DNA from: an uncultured Saprospiraceae bacterium
Lineage (GTDB): Bacteria; Bacteroidota; Bacteroidia; Chitinophagales; Saprospiraceae
Direction of reading: 5' to 3'
DNA: 38,184 nt
Assembly: GCA_937921555.1 (NCBI GenBank)
Contig: CAKZUV010000277.1
Coordinates: 1 to 38,184, forward strand
Shown: one piece after another, positions 1 to 6,759 of the stretch
Layout of the letters: each line of letters starts with the position of its first letter
Numbering within the stretch: position 1 is the stretch's first letter
Made by a program: the position numbers and the translations under genes
The notes under the pieces: generated by a model
Database searches by the model: none
Seen by the model: the letters and a program-made list of their open reading frames with translations, nothing else
What the model was told of the DNA's origin: nothing

Positions 1-223
1 TTTTTCGGAATCAGGTAATTTTTTTAATAGTTGATAAACAAGACCAACTATCTCCATCCCTAAATTCCAACAATGCATTTTCTTAAAGTTTCTCATGTTT
101 TTTTCACAAAAAAAAATTAAAAAAATCAATTTTCTAAAAAAATTAATATTTCTTTAGTTTTTCCCACGATTAATGAAAACAGAAAGTTCTCATTTTATAA
201 CAGGCCAGAAAAGTTCTTCTTAT

Positions 224-241
224 TACGATAGAGGGAAGCAA
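224..241 (+). repeat. left arm of an 18-bp perfect inverted repeat
   Basis: TACGATAGAGGGAAGCAA occurs here, and its exact reverse complement lies at 2070-2087. The two arms bracket the AAE transporter gene almost exactly: the gene's stop codon is about 18 bp inside the left arm. The similarity is seen directly; whether this is a mobile cassette boundary or two copies of a dispersed repeat is unknown. Confidence 0.8.
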
Positions 242-259
242 GAAGCAAACACCAGAAAA

Positions 260-1888
260 TTACCCCAAAAATAAATACAATAACTGCACAAATAAAATCT
301 TCGTAATCAAGGCCACCGGCAGCATGAGAATATACCCGATCGTCGGCAACCGATTTCCTGCCTGTTCCAGTGCGTAGTCGAGAATGGCCGGTTGATTAGA
401 GACCATACCTGTCAGAAAGCTAAACGGAATTTTAAATAATTTATAACCTACAAAAAGCGTAATAAATGCAGTCAGCGTACTGATAATCGCACCGCATAAA
501 AACAACAAACCACCACTACCACCGGCCAAGGTCGTCATAAACGTATGGCCCGACCGAATCCCGATCCCGGCCAGCAACAAAATCAATCCGAACTGCCGCA
601 GCGTCAAATTGGCACTGTGCGGCAATGTCCACACAATTGAACCCGTCCTCCGCCACTTACTCAATAACAAAGACACAATCAATGCCCCACCGGCTGCACC
701 CAATTTAAAATTAATTCCGCCCGGTAAAGAAAAAGTAATCATGCCCAGTAATAATCCCATCGCGATTCCCAGCCCGAAAGACAACAAATTGATATGACTC
801 ATCGCTTCGTAAGAGTTACCAAAAAAAGCGTTGATCTCCGCCATGTCTTCCCGCTTGGCCAGCAGCCGGACCCGATCCCCGAATTCGAGTACCGTTTCGC
901 TGTTGGCGAGCAACTCCATATCACCCCTGTTGATCCGTGTGATGAGTACCGGAAACCGTTCGCTGAGATTGAGCGAAGCAATATTCCGGCCCACAATATC
1001 CGGATTGGAAACAAACATCCTGCGAACATCGTAAATTCGCCGGTCATCCGAAAGATGGTGCTCGGTCCGGGTGCCTAACAATTCAATGGTCCGGTTAATC
1101 GTATCGTGTGAGCCAATCAAAACGATTTGGTCGTCCAGTTCAATGCGGGTGTCCCACGTGATGATAGACGTTTCACTGCCTCGATTCATCCGGGCGAAAA
1201 CGAGGCGTCCGTCAATTTTTTTATAAATATCTCTGATCGTATTGCCCGCAATATCAGCATTGGTAATGCGGACGGTGGCTCTTTCAAGTTGTTCACTGAT
1301 CGGGTAGGCGGATTGTAGTTCCGTTGCTTCTTTTTTAAAATCAATTTTCAACCATTTTCTCATAAAAAAAATAGCCAGCAGCGTTCCAAAAACACCCATC
1401 GGGTAGGAGAGTGAATAACCGATTACGGCGTGGTCACTAAGATTCGAAACTTCGCCTGTATTTGAATTTTCAATCAAATCGAGTAGCCCGGCCAGCGAAG
1501 GAGTATTAGTGGTACTGCCCGCAAAAAGTCCTCCCGAGGTGGCGGCGTCCAGTTCAAATAAAAAATGTAAACCCACCGTAATGGACGCCGAAAGGGTCAG
1601 CATCCCGATTACAAAAAAGACATTTCGCAATCCCTGTTTTTCAAAAATGGTAAAGAATCCGGGCCCGCTACTGAGTCCGATGGTATAGATAAAAATGACC
1701 AGACCGAGCGATACGATAATCTCCGGGACACTCATATCGGGGTCCAGAGCACCGAAGGCCAATCCGACAAAAAGTACGGCGGCGACACCCATTTTGTTAC
1801 CCCGGATGGTGATACTTCCTACGAGGTAGCCCACGGCGGAGACGACAAACAGAAGGAGTAAAGGTGATTGTTTAAAGAGTTCGACCAA
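260..1888 (-). CDS. AAE-family (YidE/YbjL-like) transporter with two RCK_C/TrkA-C domains
   Basis: This is a predicted inner-membrane transporter of the aspartate:alanine exchanger family, 542 residues, within the usual family size. Membrane segments fill roughly residues 5-180 and 365-540. Between them lie two cytoplasmic RCK_C/TrkA-C-like domains, about residues 203-272 and 285-357, which in this family are thought to sense ligands. The duplicated transporter half carries the family signature STTNTPSLAG (about 125-134), mirrored by MVSNQPAILDYA (about 495-506). The ATG start leads straight into the first hydrophobic helix. The substrate cannot be read from sequence: family members move amino or dicarboxylic acids, but many are uncharacterised. 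The gene stands alone on the minus strand and is bracketed by the 18-bp inverted repeat at 224-241 and 2070-2087. Confidence 0.9.
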   Translation of the reverse strand: MVELFKQSPLLLLFVVSAVGYLVGSITIRGNKMGVAAVLFVGLAFGALDPDMSVPEIIVSLGLVIFIYTIGLSSGPGFFTIFEKQGLRNVFFVIGMLTLSASITVGLHFLFELDAATSGGLFAGSTTNTPSLAGLLDLIENSNTGEVSNLSDHAVIGYSLSYPMGVFGTLLAIFFMRKWLKIDFKKEATELQSAYPISEQLERATVRITNADIAGNTIRDIYKKIDGRLVFARMNRGSETSIITWDTRIELDDQIVLIGSHDTINRTIELLGTRTEHHLSDDRRIYDVRRMFVSNPDIVGRNIASLNLSERFPVLITRINRGDMELLANSETVLEFGDRVRLLAKREDMAEINAFFGNSYEAMSHINLLSFGLGIAMGLLLGMITFSLPGGINFKLGAAGGALIVSLLLSKWRRTGSIVWTLPHSANLTLRQFGLILLLAGIGIRSGHTFMTTLAGGSGGLLFLCGAIISTLTAFITLFVGYKLFKIPFSFLTGMVSNQPAILDYALEQAGNRLPTIGYILMLPVALITKILFVQLLYLFLG

Positions 1889-2069
1889 AGTTTAAGGAGA
1901 TTTTAAATGATCCTAAGAATCATAGAAAAAAAATGTAGCAAAAAAGTTAATCAAAATAACCCATTTTTTCATAAAAAAACGTTAATCCACCGAATAGAAG
2001 AACTTATGGCACGTAATATGTGCATTTTTGTAATGTTTGAGAGGCTATTGGCCATTTGCTACTAGCTAT

Positions 2070-2087
2070 TTGCTTCCCTCTATCGTA
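2070..2087 (-). repeat. right arm of an 18-bp perfect inverted repeat
   Basis: This is the exact reverse complement of 224-241. It sits in a short stretch with further self-similarity: ATTTGC and AGCTATTTGC direct repeats at 2053-2072 and an AAATAGCAA echo near 2117. It lies between the transporter's upstream region and the FKBP gene. Confidence 0.8.
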
Positions 2088-2145
2088 CTTGCCTCCTAAC
2101 AGCAGGGTAAAAGGCAGTAAATAGCAATCAATTAATTATTCAGTC

Positions 2146-3066
2146 ATGAAATTATTTAAAATACTTTGCTTTCTTTTCTTTCCATTATTATCATTTGCCA
2201 CGTCGATCGATTCGCTGGATATTCCTTCTTACATTGCGCATCATCAATTGGATGCTGAAGACGATGGGAACGGAATTTTCTACGCCTTTGAAAAAAAGGG
2301 AACGGGTGCTTTACCAAAGCCTGGTGATTACGTCAAGATGAAATACGTCGGTAAGATGCTCGACGGAACCGTTTTTGATCAGTCGCCGTCCGGAGATCCT
2401 TTTGTCTTCCGGGTGGGATACCGGATTGTGATTCAGGGATGGGACAAAGGAATTCAGAAATTACCCGTGGGTAGTAAAGCGACGTTGCTCGTACCGGCCA
2501 AACTGGCGTACGGAAGTTCTGGCCTGGGAGAAATTCCACCGAATACACCGTTGTTATTTGATCTGGAAGTTCTGGATATTCTAAGTCCTGAAGCGTACGA
2601 TCAGTACATGATGCGCGTCGAGAAAAAAGAAAGAGAAGCATACGAAAAGCACGTTGCCGAACAATTCAAAAAAGATAAAAGACTCATCAATGATTACGCG
2701 CTGGACCAGAAGATGCGGGTACAGCGAACCAGTAAAGGGGTCAGTTACGTAATTAATAAAAAAGGAAAAGGCGATTTACTGAAAAGAGGTGACAAAGTAA
2801 CGGTACATTACGAAGGTAGTTTGCTGGATGGAACTAAGTTTGATTCTTCCTACGACCGGAAAGAGCCATTTACCTTTATCCTGGGTCACAGAAAAGTAAT
2901 TGACGGCTGGGAAGATGCGCTGGTGAATTTTAAAAAAGGGAGTAAAGGAGTTCTAATGATTCCCAGTAAAATGGCGTACGGCCGTTTGGCGATTCGCGAG
3001 AAAGGAATTAATATTCCGGGAGATTCGGTGTTGATTTTTAAGATTGAGGTGGTGAAGGTCGAGTAA
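2146..3066 (+). CDS. secreted FKBP-type peptidyl-prolyl isomerase with two FKBP domains
   Basis: The protein should catalyse cis-trans isomerisation of X-Pro bonds and help secreted proteins fold in the periplasm or outer envelope. It has 306 residues: a signal peptide at about 1-18, a first FKBP domain at about 50-147 (YVGKMLDGTVFDQS, then GWDKGIQKLPVGSKATLLVP), a charged linker rich in Lys and Glu at about 155-190, and a second FKBP domain at about 205-305 (HYEGSLLDGTKFDSS, then GWEDALVNFKKGSKGVLMIP). Both domains keep the VIxGW core and the AYG motif near the active site. The signal peptide supports the ATG chosen. It appears monocistronic, followed by a strong hairpin terminator at 3089-3124. 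Confidence 0.93.
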   Translation: MKLFKILCFLFFPLLSFATSIDSLDIPSYIAHHQLDAEDDGNGIFYAFEKKGTGALPKPGDYVKMKYVGKMLDGTVFDQSPSGDPFVFRVGYRIVIQGWDKGIQKLPVGSKATLLVPAKLAYGSSGLGEIPPNTPLLFDLEVLDILSPEAYDQYMMRVEKKEREAYEKHVAEQFKKDKRLINDYALDQKMRVQRTSKGVSYVINKKGKGDLLKRGDKVTVHYEGSLLDGTKFDSSYDRKEPFTFILGHRKVIDGWEDALVNFKKGSKGVLMIPSKMAYGRLAIREKGINIPGDSVLIFKIEVVKVE

Positions 3067-3088
3067 GGTGGTTTAACTTTATGGTTAG

Positions 3089-3124
3089 AAAAACGGACGT
3101 AGCGGGAGTTGCGTCCGTTTTTTT
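3089..3124 (+). terminator. rho-independent terminator after the FKBP gene
   Basis: AAACGGACG at 3091-3099 pairs with CGTCCGTTT at 3112-3120 around a 12-nt loop. Two extra A residues precede the stem and T residues follow it. It lies about 25 bp past the FKBP stop codon. Confidence 0.85.
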
Positions 3125-3268
3125 GTGAAAGAATGTTTGAGTTGTATAACAATATTTTACATAATTATAAAAATTTAATTGTTTTTTTCATTTTTTCGAA
3201 AGGTATTGTTTAACTTTAGCTTATAAGGTACTTGTGATTGCTCTAAAGATTGAGTTTTACAACTATAC

Positions 3269-3412
3269 ATGATTGATTGTGTTCAGGAATATTGTAATCC
3301 TTACCTTAATTGTACTGAGGAACCGATTGCTTATTCCATAATACAGGTAATCAATGGAGTTTCAGACGGTTTTATTTCCGAAGATTCACAAAAGAGGGCG
3401 GTTACTGATTAA
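3269..3412 (+). CDS. possible 47-aa ORF or gene remnant (unrecognised)
   Basis: Between the FKBP terminator and the PQQ-propeller gene (3125-3535, about 410 bp) the only open frame of note encodes 47 residues, from MIDCVQEYCN to QKRAVTD. It has three Cys residues near the N-terminus and no signal peptide. No family is recognised. The sequence beyond it (3413-3535) shows no start or hairpin that would make a clear operon. It could be a genuine small protein, the tail of a decayed gene, or chance. Confidence 0.2.
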   Translation: MIDCVQEYCNPYLNCTEEPIAYSIIQVINGVSDGFISEDSQKRAVTD

Positions 3413-3535
3413 GATATATTTAAAGTAGGTTAGGCTAATCATGCAGAGGAAGTCATACACGTCAATGTAGAGGAAAACATAAGACAAGTTTTAGGCAGGC
3501 CAGGTTCTTTTTTTGAAACTAATTAAATCAGCGTT

Positions 3536-4822
3536 ATGAAGTACCCTTATTTTATTTTTCTGTGTTTCTTCTTTATTTCAATTAGTTGCGGAAAGACAGA
3601 TGAAAGTGATTCAACTGCAAAAAATTCAAGAGGCCAAATTGAATTTCTTCCTCCTATCTGGATCAACACTCATACAGAGAGCGGTCGGTGGTTAGATTAT
3701 TCTTCGTCTACTGGTGGAAATTGGATATTTGGTAATATTGCCGTCGTGCCATTTAGTAACCTGGAAGGAAAAATGACTTTGCGTGGGTTCGATATTTCAT
3801 CTGGAGAATTGATTTGGGAGTGGGGTGACTTTTTCTATCCTGAGCAGGAGGCAATAAATGGGAGATATATTTTTGAAGAGGATGGGATACTTCACTGGAA
3901 AACAGGAAACAAAGCTTACTGGGTAGATATAAGAAACGGGACAACGGTTCAAAAATATGAAACAGATACTTTTGTTACTATTTACAGAAATGACTTGAAT
4001 GGTACCATTTATTGGAATGGACTTGAGACAGATTCTTTACCCGGATTAAAAGTGACAGGAGTATTCACGGGTGATTTTTACGAACCATCACCTACCCTTA
4101 CCCTTCTTCCTGATGTAGATACCACAAAAGTATTTGCTGATGGAAGAGCTACCTCAATTACAACTTCATTGCCGGTAGTTATAGATGGTCAACCTCATTT
4201 AGTAGTTGGATGGCAGCAAATATTTCCTCCACAGTGGATTGTACAATCTTATATGGGATTATACAATTTGGACGAAAAAGAATGGGTCTATAATAATGTA
4301 GTGCTGGGAGAGCAACACGCTTGGGGTAATATCGAAAACCCTTTAGTAAAAAATGATAATACTATAATATCTAATATTAGAACCAAATTATTTTGTTATA
4401 ATTACCTGACCGGTCAGGAAATATGGTCTAAAGAATTTGATCATAAATTTACGTTTTCTGGTTATGAAATTAGCGATGGAATCCTTGTTGCAAATTGTGA
4501 GAATGGAGTGTTGTTTGGTATTAACCCCGAGACCGGTCAAACTATCTGGACTGGAGAAGGTGCAGGGACAAGCAGTTATATCCATGATCGAATCCTCAAT
4601 GGGGTTGTTTACTTTGTAGGTGGTAGTTCAAAATATTTTCATGCGGTGGATATACAAACTGGTCAAACACTATGGAAACTTGATCCTGATCGATACCAGG
4701 AAACATCTAATACATATTGGAATGTAGGTACCGTGTATTGTGCTGACCTTGAAGATGAAAAAAATGGATACATTATTATACAGAATGCGCTTAACACGTA
4801 TTGTTTTGAAGCTGCAAAATAA
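3536..4822 (+). CDS. PQQ-like beta-propeller lipoprotein
   Basis: The 428-residue protein is predicted to be exported and lipidated: a hydrophobic N-terminus (FFFISISC) ends in a lipobox with Cys18. The rest is a beta-propeller of PQQ/BamB-like repeats, visible as recurring 'G-x-x-(I/L)-W' blades: SGELIWEWGDF, TGQEIWSKEFDH, TGQTIWTGEGAG and TGQTLWKLDPDR. Such propellers bind partner proteins or, in dehydrogenases, PQQ; nothing here indicates an enzyme. The ATG is fixed by the lipobox signal. The gene stands alone, facing the minus-strand DUF4197 gene, and the DNA is visibly more AT-rich than that of the FKBP gene. The molecular function remains unknown. Confidence 0.8.
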   Translation: MKYPYFIFLCFFFISISCGKTDESDSTAKNSRGQIEFLPPIWINTHTESGRWLDYSSSTGGNWIFGNIAVVPFSNLEGKMTLRGFDISSGELIWEWGDFFYPEQEAINGRYIFEEDGILHWKTGNKAYWVDIRNGTTVQKYETDTFVTIYRNDLNGTIYWNGLETDSLPGLKVTGVFTGDFYEPSPTLTLLPDVDTTKVFADGRATSITTSLPVVIDGQPHLVVGWQQIFPPQWIVQSYMGLYNLDEKEWVYNNVVLGEQHAWGNIENPLVKNDNTIISNIRTKLFCYNYLTGQEIWSKEFDHKFTFSGYEISDGILVANCENGVLFGINPETGQTIWTGEGAGTSSYIHDRILNGVVYFVGGSSKYFHAVDIQTGQTLWKLDPDRYQETSNTYWNVGTVYCADLEDEKNGYIIIQNALNTYCFEAAK

Positions 4823-4890
4823 GTAATCTTAAATGTGGTCGCGTTTGAAATAGAACAAAAATTCGCATAAATGTAGTTGGACTTTGTCAC

Positions 4891-4929
4891 AAAAAAAATC
4901 CCGAACACTCCTGAAAGCATCCGGGATTT
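4891..4929 (-). terminator. conserved-loop terminator, copy A (after the DUF4197 gene)
   Basis: AAATCCCG at 4896-4903 pairs with CGGGATTT at 4922-4929 around an 18-nt loop. On the minus strand it is followed by eight T residues, so it terminates transcripts coming from the DUF4197 gene. The loop is closely similar to those at 5901-5936 and 6664-6701. Confidence 0.8.
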
Positions 4930-5051
4930 CCCAATAATTTTATTACTAAACAAATAAAAAATATTTAAGTAATTTTTATTTGTTTTTCTATTCGCTACCG
5001 CCTTCCACGATCACGTCCAAGTGACGCCAGCAACCAGCAGCATTCATGTTG

Positions 5052-5072
5052 GTTTGGACGTCCTCGTCCAGA
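5052..5072 (-). repeat. 21-bp repeat with internal TGGACG/CGTCCA hairpin, copy 1
   Basis: TTTGGACGTCCTCGTCCAGA plus the preceding G is found identically at 6715-6735. It contains the inverted repeat TGGACG-TCCT-CGTCCA. Both copies lie a few bases past the stop codon of a minus-strand gene and upstream of a conserved-loop terminator. Confidence 0.8.
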
Positions 5073-5076
5073 AACC

Positions 5077-5739
5077 TTATTTCCCAAAAATATCTTTCAA
5101 TACCGGATCCGTTGGGTTTTCGCGTTCCGCTTTTTCGGCATTGCCCATCATGCTGAAAAGACCATCTACCGCACCCGTCGTTGCGAGGTCTGCGATTCCC
5201 GGCTTTCCGGCTCCAAGTAAACTGGAAGCCTGACCTCCCAACGCAGAAGTAATGGCACTAAGTCCGCCGTTGGCCGTCAGATTTTTTGTAATCGCTGGCA
5301 ATAAAGCCGCCGATAATTTTTGACCCACTGCATTTTTCAGGAAGTCGGTCGCTCCCGTATCGCCGCCTTTCAGCAGGCTCAAAGCATTCGACGCAGCAAT
5401 TCCTTTGGTCGCATCACCCAACACGGAAGAAGCTACATTCGGTACCGCCGAAGTAATCGCACTATTCAATAAGCCGAGGGCTTTGGTTCCCTTAGGTGTG
5501 TTACCAAGTAAGCTGGTAATGTTGGAAAGTCCGCTTGGCAACGCTTTTTGCATAACCGCATTTCCCAGTACATTCCCCGTAAAACCATTCAAGGCACTCT
5601 GGGTAGAATTACCCAACAAGGATTGTACGGCCGTCAGCGCCTGAGCAGGGGAAAGACCCGCTAATCCTTTATTGACACCACAGGATTGTGTCATGGCAAC
5701 GAAGGAAATTGTTAAAAACAAAGAAAGAAACTTTTTCAT
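5077..5739 (-). CDS. DUF4197 family lipoprotein
   Basis: The 220-residue protein has an N-terminal export signal ending in a lipobox (MTQSC, Cys20), so it is probably an envelope lipoprotein. The family signature is clear: NALSLLKGGDTGATDFLK near residues 118-135 matches the DUF4197 'DALxxLKGGDTAAT' block, and the C-terminus AVDGLFSMMGNAEKAERENP fits the family's 'ALDGLF...ENPxxxxxxLLKxVF' ending. The first half is low in complexity (repeated LLGN, VLGN and AL steps) and is predicted mostly helical. DUF4197 has no established biochemical role. The gene is monocistronic on the minus strand, followed by a hairpin-containing repeat (5052-5072) and a terminator (4891-4929). Confidence 0.87.
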   Translation of the reverse strand: MKKFLSLFLTISFVAMTQSCGVNKGLAGLSPAQALTAVQSLLGNSTQSALNGFTGNVLGNAVMQKALPSGLSNITSLLGNTPKGTKALGLLNSAITSAVPNVASSVLGDATKGIAASNALSLLKGGDTGATDFLKNAVGQKLSAALLPAITKNLTANGGLSAITSALGGQASSLLGAGKPGIADLATTGAVDGLFSMMGNAEKAERENPTDPVLKDIFGK

Positions 5740-5816
5740 GATTAATTTTATTTTTTTAGTGATTTGAATTACCCTTTGGACGTCGGATACGGATTAAGTA
5801 ACAACCAGCGATGATT

Positions 5817-5834
5817 AGAAGCTGTTTGAAAATA
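5817..5834. repeat. short repeat end (AGAAGCTGTTTGAAAATA)
   Basis: Its reverse complement, TATTTTCAAACAGCTTCT, is nearly identical to TTTTTAAACAGCTTCT at 16091-16106 and resembles the outer arm of the MITE-like element at 12125-12140. It may be a solo end of the same repeat family. Confidence 0.4.
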
Positions 5835-5900
5835 TACCGGGCGTCAATGTTTTTGATCAAAGGATAGCTGATAGTTGGCAGTACAACTCATTTTTATCAA

Positions 5901-5936
5901 AAAAATCCCGAACACGCCTCAACGCATCCGAGATTT
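5901..5936 (-). terminator. conserved-loop terminator, copy B (after the toxin remnant)
   Basis: AAATCCCG at 5903-5910 pairs with CGAGATTT at 5929-5936. Read on the minus strand, the one difference is a U-G wobble, so the stem is intact for minus-strand transcripts, and a run of T follows. It starts 18 bp past the stop codon of the truncated toxin. Confidence 0.75.
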
Positions 5937-5953
5937 TGTGTTTGCTTTTTTTG

Positions 5954-6130
5954 TTACTTTACTAAATCTGATAAATTAGAAGGATTTCTTTCTAGCTTGA
6001 GTGTAGATTCATAAACTCCGTCTATATAATCATCTGCAGCTTGCTCACTTTTTTCACTGATATATTCATGAACTTCCGCTAACATTTCCAATGCTGAAAA
6101 GGACCAGATTATTTTTATTTTTTCTTCCAA
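5954..6130 (-). pseudogene. C-terminally truncated ParE/RelE-like toxin
   Basis: A 58-codon frame directly follows and overlaps the antitoxin. Read from a TTG at 6130, it begins LEEKIKIIWSFSALEML and continues through AEVHEYISEKSEQAADDY to LERNPSNLSDLVK. This matches the first half of ParE/RelE-superfamily toxins: the beta strand YKIIWS, 'SALEML-EVHEYI', then 'AADDYID' and 'LERNP'. Family members run to about 90-100 residues. The second half, with the strands that carry the active or contact residues, is missing: a TAA follows, and no frame downstream restores it before terminator copy B. No ATG is available, so the start is uncertain. It is probably an inactivated remnant of a type II toxin-antitoxin pair. 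Confidence 0.65.
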
Positions 6131-6360
6131 CTTGTGATCTGGCTTTTAACTTCGTCCATTGTAAATGATTTGCCGTCTTTAATTTCTTTCTTTGAATTTT
6201 CAAGGATGTTTAAAAACGTTTCTTCGTCTAAGGAGTCTCCTTCCCGAACAAGATCTTTTGTGGATTTAAAAGACTCAATAACTCCTAAGCTTTTTAAAGA
6301 AGCTATAATTTGTAAAAATTCTTTGATATTTGTTTTCCTTACATTTATATGATAGGTCAT
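6115..6360 (-). CDS. antitoxin-like small protein upstream of a truncated toxin
   Basis: The 81-residue protein has the layout common to antitoxins of RelE/ParE toxins: a structured N-terminus (MTYHINVRKTNIKEFLQIIA), then a charged helical tail ending in 'KSFTMDEVKSQITSWKKK'. That ending resembles the usual 'GKxYxxEEVKxxIxxWK' antitoxin tail. The assignment rests mainly on the neighbour: the next frame on the same strand overlaps it by about 16 nt and reads as a ParE/RelE-like toxin. An imperfect inverted repeat about 40 bp upstream (6401-6431) could be the autoregulatory operator. The specific antitoxin family is not recognised with confidence. Confidence 0.55.
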   Translation of the reverse strand: MTYHINVRKTNIKEFLQIIASLKSLGVIESFKSTKDLVREGDSLDEETFLNILENSKKEIKDGKSFTMDEVKSQITSWKKK

Positions 6361-6400
6361 AATTTGATTATTTAATTATCAATATGGCTACTTTTTATTT

Positions 6401-6431
6401 AGTGGACATTCTTTACTAATAAATATCCACT
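6401..6431. promoter_or_regulatory. imperfect inverted repeat upstream of the antitoxin
   Basis: AGTGGACAT at 6401-6409 faces ATATCCACT at 6423-6431, with one mismatch in nine. It lies about 40 bp upstream of the antitoxin start, where type II systems usually place the operator. The role is inferred from position only. Confidence 0.3.
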
Positions 6432-6663
6432 ATTTTTTTGGAATTAACAACTCGGAATAAATAAAAGAAACAGTCAAATGCTATAGGTTATTCTTTTGTT
6501 GATCTTTAAATAGTAGCTAATTTGTCTGAGAACATGCGCCAAGTATTCAGAATTCTGTACATCTTAGTTGATTAGTGACCTGTTAGCTTACACTTCCTAG
6601 GCCTGGATACGACCTCCGATATATTTCAATATTTGGCAACTTATATAATTATCATTCCTACCC

Positions 6664-6701
6664 AAAAAAATCCCGAACACGCATCAACGCATCCGGGATT
6701 T
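6664..6701 (-). terminator. conserved-loop terminator, copy C (after htpG)
   Basis: AAATCCCG at 6668-6675 pairs with CGGGATTT at 6694-6701. The loop AACACGCATCAACGCATC differs from copy B at one base. On the minus strand seven T residues follow. It lies downstream of htpG. Confidence 0.85.
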
Positions 6702-6714
6702 ACTATATTCGCTA

Positions 6715-6735
6715 GTTTGGACGTCCTCGTCCAGA
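6715..6735 (-). repeat. 21-bp repeat with internal TGGACG/CGTCCA hairpin, copy 2
   Basis: Identical to 5052-5072. It lies 25 bp past the htpG stop and 13 bp from terminator copy C. The neighbouring TAGCGAATA (read on the minus strand) is also found in the copy 1 region. Confidence 0.8.
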
Positions 6736-6759
6736 TACGACATCCCAACAGTAACGAAC

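Larger units (their letters stand above)
6361..6759. other. intergenic stretch between the antitoxin and htpG
   Basis: These 399 bp are AT-rich and contain no convincing ORF. Apart from the inverted repeat at 6401-6431, terminator copy C at 6664-6701 and the 21-bp repeat at 6715-6735, nothing recognisable is seen between 6440 and 6660. Confidence 0.5.

Noticed and set aside
2007-2022. TGGCACG-TAAT-ATGTGC upstream of the FKBP gene as a sigma-54 promoter
   Set aside because: The -24 box is perfect but GC falls 12 instead of 10 bases after GG, so the spacing is wrong for sigma-54.
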